From: Flavobacterium sp. IB48
GTDB taxonomy: Bacteria; Bacteroidota; Bacteroidia; Flavobacteriales; Flavobacteriaceae
Assembly (NCBI RefSeq): GCF_016405855.1
Contig: NZ_JAEFCA010000007.1
Span: forward strand, 1 to 64,000
DNA length: 64,000 nt
Direction: 5' to 3'
Numbering within the stretch: position 1 is the stretch's first letter; every line of letters begins with the position of its first letter. Of this stretch, positions 16,468-25,300 are shown piece after piece. Under the pieces are notes generated by a model. That model was not told where the DNA came from. It saw only the letters and a program-made list of their open reading frames with translations, and did not search any database. The translations under genes were made by a program, and so were the position numbers.

Positions 16468-16553
16468 TCTCTATATTAATGGTATTTTGTATAAATTTGC
16501 AACACATAAAGATACAACTTTCTTTTATACATACAAATTTTAAATATTCTGTT

Positions 16554-17519
16554 TTGATCACAAAAGAAAATATATTGGCGATCGCCAAGAAAACAATACT
16601 CTCTGAAAGTGAAGCAATTACAAAACTAATTGATTTTTTGGACGAAAATTTTTACGAAGCCGTCCAACGCATATACGAAACCAAAGGTCGTCTGATCGTT
16701 ACAGGAATTGGAAAAAGCGCGATCATTGCTCAAAAAATGGTAGCTACTTTTAACTCAACCGGAACTCCTTCTATGTTTTTACACGCAGCAGAAGCAATTC
16801 ACGGTGATTTAGGAATGGTACAAAACGACGATATCATTATCTGCATTTCTAAAAGCGGAAATAGTCCAGAAATTAAAGTTCTTGTTCCTTTATTAAAAAG
16901 GTTTGGAAACACTTTAATTGCCATTACAGGAAATACAACTTCATTTTTGGCAAAAGGCTCCGATTTGGTTTTAAATACAACTGTTGATACAGAAGCCTGC
17001 CCTATCAATTTAGCTCCTACAAATAGTACAACAGCACAGCTTGTAATGGGAGATGCATTGGCTGTTTGCTTAATGGAAATGCGTGATTTTAAACCCGAAG
17101 ATTTTGCAGTTTATCATCCAGGAGGAGCTTTAGGAAAAAAATTACTGCTTAGAGTAAAAGATATGATTGAGCATTCATTAAAACCTGCAGTTACACCAGA
17201 AACTTCTATTAAAAAAGCAATTTTTGAAATTTCTGAAAAAAGATTAGGAGTTACAGCAGTAATTGAAGACAATAAAATTGTTGGAATTATTACTGATGGA
17301 GACATCCGAAGAATGCTAAACGACGTAGATACTATAGCAGACTTAACAGCAAAAGATATTATGTCTAAAAATCCAAAAGTAGTTTCCTCGGAAACTATGG
17401 CGGTTGACGCTTTAAATATTTTAGAAGATTTCTCGATTACACAATTAATCGTAGCCGACAATGGCGAATATAAAGGAGTATTACATTTACATGACATTTT
17501 AAAAGAAGGAATCGTATAA
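16554..17519 (+). CDS. kdsD: KpsF/GutQ-type sugar-phosphate isomerase (arabinose-5-phosphate isomerase)
   Basis: Converts ribulose-5-phosphate to arabinose-5-phosphate, the first step to Kdo for lipopolysaccharide. A SIS domain (VTGIGKSAIIAQKM, SKSGNSPE, HPGGALGKKL) is followed by two CBS domains (about 205-320). I choose the TTG at 16554 as start, giving 321 aa, the normal family length. The upstream ATG at 16458 would add a 32-residue, Ile/Lys/Phe-rich tail and would overlap the recQ start. The stop overlaps the tatC ATG by one base, so the two are translationally linked. Confidence 0.9.
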   Translation: MITKENILAIAKKTILSESEAITKLIDFLDENFYEAVQRIYETKGRLIVTGIGKSAIIAQKMVATFNSTGTPSMFLHAAEAIHGDLGMVQNDDIIICISKSGNSPEIKVLVPLLKRFGNTLIAITGNTTSFLAKGSDLVLNTTVDTEACPINLAPTNSTTAQLVMGDALAVCLMEMRDFKPEDFAVYHPGGALGKKLLLRVKDMIEHSLKPAVTPETSIKKAIFEISEKRLGVTAVIEDNKIVGIITDGDIRRMLNDVDTIADLTAKDIMSKNPKVVSSETMAVDALNILEDFSITQLIVADNGEYKGVLHLHDILKEGIV

Positions 17520-18334
17520 TGGCAAAGAAAAACCTTGGCGAGATGTCATTTTTGGACCATCTTGAAGAACTTAGATGGTTATTAGTTAGAAGTACAATTG
17601 CAATATGTATTATGGCATTTGTCACTTATTTTATCAGTGATTATTTATTTGATCAGATTATTTTAGGGCCGATTAGGCCAACATTTTTTACCTACGTTTG
17701 GTTCTGTGATTTATCGCATTCATTAGGATTTGCAGACAGCATTTGTATTACTGAATTGAATTTTATCATTCAGAATACAGAAATGGAAGGGCAAGTAAAT
17801 ATTTTTGTATGGATGTGCCTTCTGGCAGGTTTTATCTTGAGTTTTCCCTATATTTTATGGGAAATCTGGAAGTTTATCAGTCCTGCTTTATATGAGAAAG
17901 AACGCAAAAATGCAAAAGTATTCATCTTTGTTTCTTCAATGCTTTTCTTCTTAGGCGTATTATTTGGCTATTTTGTAGTTATTCCGATGTCGGTTAATTT
18001 CGTTGCTACTTTCTCTGTGAGTGATGTTGTAAAAAATCAGTTTACACTAGAATCTTACATGGGAATGGTAAAAACAAGTATTTTGGGAAGTGCGATCTTT
18101 TTTGAGCTTCCAATTGCAATTTACTTCTTAACAAAATTAGGCTTAGTAACTCCTTCTTTTTTAAGAAAATATTGGAAATACGCCGTTGTAATTATTTTAA
18201 TTATTGCTGCAATTGTAACTCCGCCAGACGTTGTGAGTCAAACTATTGTTGCAATTCCGATGCTAATCATTTACGAATTAAGTATCTGGATTTCGAAGAT
18301 TGTGTATAAAAATAAAATGAAAGAAAATGTCTGA
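17519..18334 (+). CDS. tatC: Sec-independent protein translocase TatC
   Basis: Receptor subunit of the twin-arginine export system in the inner membrane. The N-terminal signature MSFLDHLEELRWLLVRS is present, with six membrane spans. A somewhat long first periplasmic loop (about 55-95), also common in Bacteroidota TatC, accounts for the 271-residue length. The start codon overlaps the kdsD stop, and the following AhpD-like gene overlaps tatC by 8 bp. tatA is not in this window. Confidence 0.95.
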   Translation: MAKKNLGEMSFLDHLEELRWLLVRSTIAICIMAFVTYFISDYLFDQIILGPIRPTFFTYVWFCDLSHSLGFADSICITELNFIIQNTEMEGQVNIFVWMCLLAGFILSFPYILWEIWKFISPALYEKERKNAKVFIFVSSMLFFLGVLFGYFVVIPMSVNFVATFSVSDVVKNQFTLESYMGMVKTSILGSAIFFELPIAIYFLTKLGLVTPSFLRKYWKYAVVIILIIAAIVTPPDVVSQTIVAIPMLIIYELSIWISKIVYKNKMKENV

Positions 18335-18677
18335 TATAATTCAAGAATTTAATGACTATCGTTCTAAAATGAACGAAAAACTGCTTGCTGACAATAACAA
18401 AATTGTAAAGCGAATTTTTAATCTTGACACCAATGCTTATGCTGAAGGCGCTCTTGATGTAAAAACAAAAGAACTTTTAGGTTTAGTTGCATCAACTGTT
18501 TTGAGATGTGACGACTGTGTAAAATACCATTTAGAAACAAGTTATAAAGAAGGTGTTTCTAAAGAAGAAATGATGGAAGCAATGGGAATCGCAACTCTTG
18601 TTGGAGGAACAATTGTAATTCCACATTTAAGAAGAGCTTACGAATTTTGGGAAGCACTTGAAGAAGCTGGAAAATAA
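18327..18677 (+). CDS. AhpD-like carboxymuconolactone decarboxylase family protein
   Basis: The 116-residue protein has the CxxCxxxH redox motif (CDDCVKYH), flanked by the expected helices and the GIATLVGGTIVIPHLRRA C-terminal segment. Probable thiol peroxidase or disulfide-redox helper of unknown substrate, cytosolic. It overlaps tatC by 8 bp and lies upstream of lptB. It is a second, independent AhpD-type gene in this window (the other is at 4547-4999). Confidence 0.9.
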   Translation: MSDIIQEFNDYRSKMNEKLLADNNKIVKRIFNLDTNAYAEGALDVKTKELLGLVASTVLRCDDCVKYHLETSYKEGVSKEEMMEAMGIATLVGGTIVIPHLRRAYEFWEALEEAGK

Positions 18678-18703
18678 ATAATTGTTAATACGTTTAACTG
18701 TTG

Positions 18704-18740
18704 AATCGTTTATTTGTTAATTTGCAACGAATAAACGATT
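18704..18740. repeat. Inverted repeat in the gap before lptB
   Basis: Arms AATCGTTTATTTGTT and AACGAATAAACGATT form a 15-bp stem (one G-T wobble) around a 7-nt loop in the 90-bp gap between the AhpD-like gene and lptB. Further ATCGATTAAACGATTAAAC sequence follows up to the lptB start. No T-run follows, so it is not a typical terminator. It may be a processing or insulation hairpin, or one of the repeat-family elements. Confidence 0.7.
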
Positions 18741-18767
18741 TATCGATTAAACGATTAAACTTAAAAA

Positions 18768-19508
18768 ATGAAATTAAGAGCCGATAATTTAATCAAAACC
18801 TATAAAGGACGTAGTGTTGTAAAAGGAATTTCTGTTGAAGTAAATCAAGGAGAAATCGTAGGGCTTTTGGGGCCAAATGGAGCTGGAAAAACAACGTCTT
18901 TTTACATGATTGTGGGATTAGTAAAACCAAATCAAGGAAACATTTATCTTGATGATTTGAATATTACCGATTACCCAATGTACAAACGTGCACAACAAGG
19001 AATTGGTTATTTGGCACAAGAAGCTTCTGTATTTAGAAAACTTAGCATTGAGGATAATATTCTTAGTGTACTGCAATTGACTAAACTTTCTAAAGAAGAG
19101 CAAATTGCTAAAATGGAAAGCTTAATTGAAGAATTCAGCTTAGAGCACATTCGTACTAACCGAGGAGATTTACTTTCTGGAGGTGAGCGCCGCCGTACCG
19201 AAATTGCACGCGCATTGGCAACCGATCCAAAGTTTATTTTATTGGATGAGCCTTTTGCGGGAGTTGACCCTGTTGCGGTTGAGGATATTCAGCGAATTGT
19301 TGCGCAATTAAAAAACAAAAATATCGGAATTTTAATTACCGATCACAACGTTCAGGAAACATTAGCAATTACTGATAAAACATACTTAATGTTTGAAGGA
19401 GGAATTCTAAAAGCAGGAATTCCAGAAGAATTGGTAGAAGACGAAATGGTTCGTCGTGTTTATCTTGGACAAAACTTCGAGCTACGTAAAAAGAAACTTG
19501 AATTTTAA
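18768..19508 (+). CDS. lptB: LPS export ABC transporter ATP-binding protein LptB
   Basis: ATPase of the LptB2FG complex that extracts lipopolysaccharide from the inner membrane for delivery to the outer membrane. Walker A GPNGAGKTT (about 34-42), Q-loop YLAQEASVFRKL, signature LLSGGERRRTEIARA and Walker B FILLDEPFAGVDP are intact. The DPVAVEDIQ and H-loop (ITDHNVQET) match LptB. The 246-residue length is normal. Its location in a row with kdsD links two steps of LPS biogenesis. A strong terminator follows. Confidence 0.94.
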   Translation: MKLRADNLIKTYKGRSVVKGISVEVNQGEIVGLLGPNGAGKTTSFYMIVGLVKPNQGNIYLDDLNITDYPMYKRAQQGIGYLAQEASVFRKLSIEDNILSVLQLTKLSKEEQIAKMESLIEEFSLEHIRTNRGDLLSGGERRRTEIARALATDPKFILLDEPFAGVDPVAVEDIQRIVAQLKNKNIGILITDHNVQETLAITDKTYLMFEGGILKAGIPEELVEDEMVRRVYLGQNFELRKKKLEF

Positions 19509-19522
19509 GACAGTTATATATC

Positions 19523-19560
19523 AATGGTAAAAAGTAAAATTCTTTTTACCATTTTTTTTT
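19523..19560 (+). terminator. Intrinsic terminator after lptB
   Basis: A perfect 12-bp stem AATGGTAAAAAG / CTTTTTACCATT with a 7-nt loop followed by a long T run. Confidence 0.88.
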
Positions 19561-19586
19561 AATCTAAGATTCTTAAAAAGTTGCAA

Positions 19587-19808
19587 ATGAAATCAGAAAA
19601 ACCAACTCAGGAAGATTACGACAACTGGCACAAAGACCCAAAAAATTGGTATTTCTTCAATAGCTTTTATTATAACCCAAAAGACAAAAGATTACTTCCT
19701 CCGAAAAAGATTCAATGGATGGGCTATACCGTAAATTTTGCCAATCCATATTCTGTAATGCTTTTATTGCCTTTTGTAATAATTGTTATTTTGGTTTTAT
19801 GGAAATAG
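19587..19808 (+). CDS. Small DUF5808-like membrane protein (73 aa)
   Basis: The protein resembles DUF5808 proteins: the WYFFNSFYYNPKDKRLLPPK block followed by GYTVNFANP is typical. A single C-terminal membrane span (about 50-72) follows. I use the ATG at 19587; a TTG at 19581 would add only two residues. The role of DUF5808 proteins is unknown. It lies between the lptB terminator and a convergent GH25 gene, with its own short leader of about 25 nt. Confidence 0.78.
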   Translation: MKSEKPTQEDYDNWHKDPKNWYFFNSFYYNPKDKRLLPPKKIQWMGYTVNFANPYSVMLLLPFVIIVILVLWK

Positions 19809-19827
19809 TTCTCGACAGAAACTAAAA

Positions 19828-20682
19828 CTACTCAACAGTAATAAAATGCAATTGCTCTAAATCTCCATTGTAAATATTAACATCAACACGATGTTTTATT
19901 CCTGGCAGAGAAGCTTTTTCTGTAAATTGCCAGAACAACCAATCATCTTCAATTTTTTCTCTGTAGAAATTATAATTCGCAATCCAGAAAAGATATTCAC
20001 TAAATTCTTCTTTTAAAAAATCAGAATAATATCGTTCTCCTGAATAAATTATTGGGCGAACTTGATAATGTTTTTCGACTTTATTCAACCAACGTTTCAA
20101 TCCTTTTTTTAAACTATCTAAAGGCTGATTTTTAGGCAATTTTTCAATATCTAAAACTGGCGGAAGATCTCCTTTTTGCAATTTTACTGTTTTGATAAAA
20201 AGATCTGCCTGTTCAATAGAATTTTCGTTTGGACGATAATAATGATAAGCGCCGCGGATGATTTTATTCTCTTTTGCACCTTCCCAATTTCTTTTAAACT
20301 GTCTGTCTACGCGGTCGTTTCCTGCTGTTGCACGAATAAACACGAATTGAACAGGATATTTTTCATCCAAGATTTCGACTTCTTCCCAATCGACTTTTCC
20401 TTGAAATTCAGAAACGTCAATTCCAATTACTTTTCCTTTATGGTTTTCGAGAACACGAATGTTTCGAACATCAGAAAGATGTTTGTCTACCTCATCTTCA
20501 TCTAAAACTCTTTCTGTTTTAAAACCTAAATAATAAGCAAGTCCTTTGCGATAATGATAAATTATCCCAATGAATAAAAGTCCGAAAAGAATCAATAAAA
20601 ATGAACGAAAAAGCCTGCTTAGAAATGATCTTCCAGCGGGCTTTCTTGCATATGTTTTACGATAAGTCGTTTTTCTTGCCAT
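19828..20682 (-). CDS. GH25 family lysozyme (muramidase)
   Basis: Cleaves beta-1,4 links between MurNAc and GlcNAc in peptidoglycan. A basic N-terminus and one membrane span (about 24-44) anchor it in the inner membrane with the catalytic domain outside. GH25 motifs are GIDVSEFQGKVDW (Asp89), FVFIRATAG, GAYHYYRP and the catalytic PVLDIEK (Asp178, Glu180), then RPIIYSG and WLFWQFT near the end. Length is 284 aa. Uncleaved membrane-anchored forms suggest a role in wall remodelling. It lies 9 bp behind pssA on the same strand. Confidence 0.92.
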   Translation of the reverse strand: MARKTTYRKTYARKPAGRSFLSRLFRSFLLILFGLLFIGIIYHYRKGLAYYLGFKTERVLDEDEVDKHLSDVRNIRVLENHKGKVIGIDVSEFQGKVDWEEVEILDEKYPVQFVFIRATAGNDRVDRQFKRNWEGAKENKIIRGAYHYYRPNENSIEQADLFIKTVKLQKGDLPPVLDIEKLPKNQPLDSLKKGLKRWLNKVEKHYQVRPIIYSGERYYSDFLKEEFSEYLFWIANYNFYREKIEDDWLFWQFTEKASLPGIKHRVDVNIYNGDLEQLHFITVE

Positions 20683-20691
20683 TAAACAGAT

Positions 20692-21408
20692 TTACTTTTT
20701 CAAGAAAAGATTATTGATAACTGACAACAATACATAAAAAGCAATAATTAGTGGAATTGCGATGTAATGAAGTAAAATAATCATCAATACCGAAATAACA
20801 AGAAACACAATTTGAAGGGCATTTTCTTTCAAACTGAATTTTTTAATTTTTAAAGCAAACAACGGAATCTCAGCATTCAAAATATAAGCACTACATAATG
20901 TTATAATCAACAAAACCCATTGATTGGTTAACAATTCAAGAATAAACAGTGACGATTCTGCATACATATCTAGAACAATTTGCAAACTAATAATAAAAAG
21001 AGCATTTGCTGGAGTTGGCAATCCGATGAAAGAATCTGTCTGACGAGTATCAATATTAAAATTAGCCAAACGATAACAAGATCCTAAAGTGATAATAAAT
21101 CCTAAAAACGGAATTGCAGGGTGAGTTCCTAATTCATGACCGCTATGTACAAACATACTGTACATCACATATCCTGGAGCAACTCCGCTTGTTACCATAT
21201 CTGCAAGAGAATCTAATTGCAATCCAAGCGGACTTGAAACTTTAAATAATCTAGCAAAAAAGCCGTCGAAGAAATCAAAAAAGATTCCTAAGCAAACCAT
21301 GAAAAAAGCCATTAAATAATTGTTTTCGGAAATAAAGACAATTGCGACACAACCGCAGAAAAGATTAATTAATGTAATTAGATTTGGAATGTGTTTTTTA
21401 ATATTCAT
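20692..21408 (-). CDS. pssA: CDP-diacylglycerol-serine O-phosphatidyltransferase
   Basis: Makes phosphatidylserine, the precursor of phosphatidylethanolamine, from CDP-diacylglycerol and serine. The CDP-alcohol phosphatidyltransferase motif (FDFFDGFFAR, then G-x3-D-x3-D in PLGLQLDSLAD) is complete at about residues 43-70. It is an inner-membrane protein with several spans, 238 aa, the normal size of the PssA type found outside enterobacteria. It has a good promoter upstream and the GH25 gene behind it. Confidence 0.94.
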   Translation of the reverse strand: MNIKKHIPNLITLINLFCGCVAIVFISENNYLMAFFMVCLGIFFDFFDGFFARLFKVSSPLGLQLDSLADMVTSGVAPGYVMYSMFVHSGHELGTHPAIPFLGFIITLGSCYRLANFNIDTRQTDSFIGLPTPANALFIISLQIVLDMYAESSLFILELLTNQWVLLIITLCSAYILNAEIPLFALKIKKFSLKENALQIVFLVISVLMIILLHYIAIPLIIAFYVLLSVINNLFLKK

Positions 21409-21436
21409 AGCTTTAAATTTTGATAATGGCAGAGAA

Positions 21437-21465
21437 CAAATTTAGTATAATAACTCGATGCAAAA
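21437..21465 (-). promoter_or_regulatory. Promoter of pssA (-33 TTTTG, -7 TAAATTTG)
   Basis: On the minus strand TAAATTTG (21437-21444) fits TAnnTTTG, and TTTTG (21461-21465) lies 16 nt upstream. The predicted start is near 21430, about 22 nt before the pssA ATG. Box spacing and leader length match the msrB promoter. Confidence 0.55.
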
Positions 21466-21600
21466 CGAGTTTTTTAGAGAGTTTTTTAATTCGAAGTATG
21501 ACTTTGGGAATATTTAACTAAAGGAACTTATTAGATGAGTAAAATATTATATTTTTGATAAAAATTTTAAAACAGGCCTCGATCTGCAAAAACATATACG

Positions 21601-22668
21601 TTGAAGAAATATTTAGTGTTTTTATTATTTTGCAGCTGTACTTTTCAGTATGCACAAACCGTTCGAAAATACTCGAATGAATTTATGAATATTGGGGTCG
21701 ATGCCGCAGCTCTTGGAATGGCAAGTGCTGTGACTGCCGCAACAAATGATGTAACGGCAGGTTACTGGAATCCGGCAGGTTTAACTCATCTTGAAGATCA
21801 TCAAATTGCTTTAATGCATGCCAGCTACTTCGCCAATATTGCACAGTACGACTACATAGGTTACGCAAGTCCAATTGATGACAGAAGTGCTTGGGGAATT
21901 TCGATGATTCGTTTTGGAGTAGACGATATTATGGACACCACGCAGTTAATCGATAATCAAGGAAATATTGATTATAACAGAATCAGCTTGTTCTCTACGG
22001 CAGATTATGGCTTTACTTTTTCTTATGCTCGAAAATTGCCTGTTGATGGATTTCAATATGGTGTAAATGCAAAAGTAATTCGAAGAATAATTGGGAAATT
22101 TGCCAATTCTTGGGGATTTGGATTTGATATCGGACTTCAGTTTGAAAGAAATGACTGGAAATTTGGTTTAATGCTTCGCGATATTACCACAACTTACAAT
22201 GTTTGGAATATTGATGAAGAAGAATATGCTAAAATTGCAAATGCAATTCCGGGAGAAAACAACGAATTGCCGGAAAGTACAGAAATAACATTGCCAAAAG
22301 CTCAATTAGGAGTTTCAAAAAGATTTGATTTCCATAACGAATGTAGTCTTGTCACTTCTGCAAATTTAAATATGCGCTTTGAGCAGACAAATGATATTAT
22401 TTCATCAAAAGCTGTAAGTATAGACCCAGCTCTAGGGTTTGAATTTGGTTATACCGATTTAGTTTTCGTAAGAGCTGGAGCAGGAAATTTTCAGAATGTA
22501 ACACAATTAGATAATACCGAAAAAATAAACTTTCAGCCTAATATTGGCTTAGGGTTTAGATATAAAGGCATACAGATTGATTATGCTTTAACCGATTTAG
22601 GAAATCAAAGTACCGCTTTGTATTCTAATATTTTTTCGTTAAAAGTAGATTTGGGTATCTTTAGATAA
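21601..22668 (+). CDS. PorV/PorQ-family outer-membrane beta-barrel protein
   Basis: The 355-residue protein has a cleavable signal peptide (MKKYLVFLLFCSCTFQYAQ). A FadL-like barrel follows with the PorV-family N-terminal pattern VDAAALGMASAVTAATNDVTAGYWNPAGL. PorV itself shuttles type IX secretion substrates, and PorQ and PorV2-like paralogues have related but less clear roles. The start is a TTG; the next in-frame ATG would remove the signal. It is co-oriented with lnb 34 bp downstream. I cannot say which paralogue this is from the sequence alone. Confidence 0.82.
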   Translation: MKKYLVFLLFCSCTFQYAQTVRKYSNEFMNIGVDAAALGMASAVTAATNDVTAGYWNPAGLTHLEDHQIALMHASYFANIAQYDYIGYASPIDDRSAWGISMIRFGVDDIMDTTQLIDNQGNIDYNRISLFSTADYGFTFSYARKLPVDGFQYGVNAKVIRRIIGKFANSWGFGFDIGLQFERNDWKFGLMLRDITTTYNVWNIDEEEYAKIANAIPGENNELPESTEITLPKAQLGVSKRFDFHNECSLVTSANLNMRFEQTNDIISSKAVSIDPALGFEFGYTDLVFVRAGAGNFQNVTQLDNTEKINFQPNIGLGFRYKGIQIDYALTDLGNQSTALYSNIFSLKVDLGIFR

Positions 22669-22702
22669 TTTCGAAACCACAAAACATTTAAAATTTTAAA
22701 TC

Positions 22703-23839
22703 ATGAAAACTCTCATGTCCAAAAAAGCACTTTTAATTTTATTATTCTTATCAAGTTTTATTGGTGTCAGCCAAAGTTTAGCTTTATCGAAAGATGCCAA
22801 AATAAGTATTTTGACCTGCGGACTTGGAAACGAAACTTATTCTTATTTCGGACATACGGGAATTAGAGTTTTAGATCCCGTAAACAATTTTGATGTTGTT
22901 TACAATTATGGAACTTTTGATTTTAGAACTCCAAATTTTGTTTTAAAGTTTGCTAAAGGAGATTTGCAATATTTTGCAACTGTACATTCATTTGCTGATT
23001 TTTTTAATGAATACACTTACGAAAAAAGAAGTATTTATGAGCAGGAATTACTGATCTCTCAAGATTTAAAACAAAAACTTTTTGACCAGTTAAATGCCGT
23101 TTTAGATTCTGAAGAACGTTATTATACTTATAAATTCATCGATAAAAACTGTACTTCGATGGTTGTAGATGTAGTGAATAAAACTTTAGGCAGAGATGTT
23201 ATTGTAAAAACACAAGACACAGACAAAACATATCGTTCTATCCTATTTCCTTATTTTGATGGCCATTTCTACGATCAGTTGGGAACAAGTATTATTTTTG
23301 GAACGAAAGTCGATCAAATGGGAACAAGAATTTTTCTTCCTTTTGAATTGAAAAATAGTTTAGACAAAACAAGTTTTCAAAATAAACCCTTAGCGGCAAA
23401 AAGCAAAACACTATTAGAGTTTGCAAAAGAAACACCAAAATCTTGGTGGAATAACATTTACACTTATCTCTTTATCTTGCTTTTTGTAATCTTTGCAAGA
23501 AACAAAACGGTAGATAAAATCTACTTTGTGATTTTATCTCTTATTGGGATATTCTTCGTTATTATGGGATTTTATTCTTTTCACCAAGAATTGGCGATGA
23601 ATTACAATGTTCTATTATTTAGTCCATTTTTATTGGTTTTGGTTTTGTTTTCTATTTTCAAAAACAAATTATGGACTTATAGATTTTCGCTAATCAATTT
23701 TGTGTTTTTAGTGATTTACTTTCTATTTTTGATTAACAAGGCGCATTTCTTTATCACTTTACCATTAATCATTACGAGCGGGGTGGTTTTAGTGCGAACA
23801 GCAATTCGTAACAAAAAACCTATTCCAATTATAATCTAA
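22703..23839 (+). CDS. lnb: Lnb-type lipoprotein N-acyltransferase (DUF4105 domain)
   Basis: A signal peptide (about 1-27) is followed by a periplasmic DUF4105 domain (about 30-230) and five C-terminal membrane spans (about 250-370). The candidate catalytic residues are His51 in SYFGHTGIR and Cys150 in FIDKNCTSM, the NlpC/P60-like pair of this family. DUF4105 proteins were recently assigned as Lnb, the Bacteroidota lipoprotein N-acyltransferase that replaces Lnt. It would add the third acyl chain to lipoproteins such as MsrB here. The 378-residue length is standard. An alternative ATG four codons in is possible. Confidence 0.85.
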   Translation: MKTLMSKKALLILLFLSSFIGVSQSLALSKDAKISILTCGLGNETYSYFGHTGIRVLDPVNNFDVVYNYGTFDFRTPNFVLKFAKGDLQYFATVHSFADFFNEYTYEKRSIYEQELLISQDLKQKLFDQLNAVLDSEERYYTYKFIDKNCTSMVVDVVNKTLGRDVIVKTQDTDKTYRSILFPYFDGHFYDQLGTSIIFGTKVDQMGTRIFLPFELKNSLDKTSFQNKPLAAKSKTLLEFAKETPKSWWNNIYTYLFILLFVIFARNKTVDKIYFVILSLIGIFFVIMGFYSFHQELAMNYNVLLFSPFLLVLVLFSIFKNKLWTYRFSLINFVFLVIYFLFLINKAHFFITLPLIITSGVVLVRTAIRNKKPIPIII

Positions 23840-23844
23840 AAAAA

Positions 23845-25239
23845 TTATTGCCCTCTGTAGAATAAAACCGTTGTAATGGTTTTGAAAGTGATGCTTAAAT
23901 CAAGAAAAACACTTCTGTGCTTGATGTAGTATAGATCGTATTGAAGCTTAATCAAACTTTCGTCTATAGATTCTCCATAAGAATAATTTACCTGCGCCCA
24001 GCCCGTAAGTCCAGGTTTAATTACATGGCGTGTTTCATAAAAAGGCATTACTGCGGCGATTTCTTCGACAAAAAATGGTCGCTCAGGTCTTGGCCCTATT
24101 ACTCCCATATCTCCTTTTAAAACATTAATAAATTGAGGCAATTCATCAATTCTTGACTTTCGCATGAATTTACCAAACGGAGTAATTCTTTTATCATTAT
24201 GACTAGCGAAAACAGCTCCATTGGCTTCTGAATTCTCTGTCATGGTTCTAAACTTATAAATCTCAAAAATGATTCCATTCTTCCCTACTCTTTCTTGAGT
24301 ATAAAAAAGACTCCCTTTATTTGCGAAGATGTTACAAAGAAAAATTATTGGGATAAAAAATAGGGAAATTAATAGCCCTAAAATAGAAAACATGATTTCT
24401 ATAAGTCGAACAAAAGACAAATAAAGCTTATTACTATTGCTTCTGCTGAAAGGAAAAAATCTATAAAAATCTCTTTCTATATGATGAACGGGGATTCTTT
24501 GCGTTTTACTTTCGTAAACTTGAGTGTATTCTCGTATAATAATTCCTTTTTCTAATAAATGAAGCAATTGCTGATATAAATCTGGAGTAATACCATCTGT
24601 ATTCTGAGAAGCAATAATAATTTCTGAAATATGGTTCGTTGATACAAAATGTTCTAAATCGTCCTTTTTTATTTCTTTTACGTAATGAAAATCTAAATTT
24701 TCATCTGCAATAGAATCGGAGTTTACAAAACCAATAATTTTATAATGCGGATCGACATTCTCCAATCCTAAAACCAGTTTTTCAACTTCATTTTGATCAC
24801 AAATCAAAACGACATTTTGAGAAAATCTATGAGAAGCTAAAAAGTAGCAGTAAAACAAACGCCATAATAGTAATGTAATTAATATTGTGAAATAAAATAT
24901 TAATATTACAACTCTTTGTTTCGGAAGTAAGGGAGAAAGAACTGGCGTAAATAAATAGGCCAAAACAGTAGCGGTAGCAGTAAAAATAACATTTTGAAGA
25001 ATCTGAAGATGATTACTTGCTATCTGTAAATTATATATTTCGAATATTACGCCAAAAATGTAAAGATACACTATTAATAAAACAATACTTAAAGAACTAT
25101 TTATTCCAAAATCAAAATAATGATACTCAAATATTGAACTTAATAGATATAAAGCGGATAAAACAAATACAGCATCAAAAGAAAGAAGTAATATTCTCCT
25201 TTCCGAAATTTCGAAATGCATTTTCTTTTTTGACAACAT
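23845..25239 (-). CDS. WcaJ-type polyprenyl-phosphate sugar-1-phosphate transferase
   Basis: Transfers a sugar-1-phosphate to undecaprenyl phosphate to start a glycan repeat unit. Four N-terminal membrane spans (about 12-125) and a CoA-binding-like Rossmann region (about 140-245) precede a fifth span near 275. The bacterial sugar transferase domain follows, with GSLFYTQERVGKNG, YKFRTM and VIGPRPERP. The 464-residue length is normal for the PHPT1 large form. It marks the end of the minus-strand locus, converging with lnb across only 5 bp. Sugar specificity cannot be read directly. Confidence 0.92.
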   Translation of the reverse strand: MLSKKKMHFEISERRILLLSFDAVFVLSALYLLSSIFEYHYFDFGINSSLSIVLLIVYLYIFGVIFEIYNLQIASNHLQILQNVIFTATATVLAYLFTPVLSPLLPKQRVVILIFYFTILITLLLWRLFYCYFLASHRFSQNVVLICDQNEVEKLVLGLENVDPHYKIIGFVNSDSIADENLDFHYVKEIKKDDLEHFVSTNHISEIIIASQNTDGITPDLYQQLLHLLEKGIIIREYTQVYESKTQRIPVHHIERDFYRFFPFSRSNSNKLYLSFVRLIEIMFSILGLLISLFFIPIIFLCNIFANKGSLFYTQERVGKNGIIFEIYKFRTMTENSEANGAVFASHNDKRITPFGKFMRKSRIDELPQFINVLKGDMGVIGPRPERPFFVEEIAAVMPFYETRHVIKPGLTGWAQVNYSYGESIDESLIKLQYDLYYIKHRSVFLDLSITFKTITTVLFYRGQ

Positions 25240-25300
25240 TATTTTTCAGTTTGTTAGGGGCTTAAACTTGAGGCAAATGTATTATAAAAATTGAATTTAG

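Noticed and set aside
16492-16499. TAAATTTG as a -7 box for kdsD
   Set aside because: No -33 TTG at a suitable distance and a leader of more than 50 nt; such 8-mers occur by chance in AT-rich DNA.
16458-16553. ATG start for the KpsF/GutQ gene at 16458
   Set aside because: It overlaps the recQ start region and adds a tail absent from the family; the TTG at 16554 gives the normal 321 aa.
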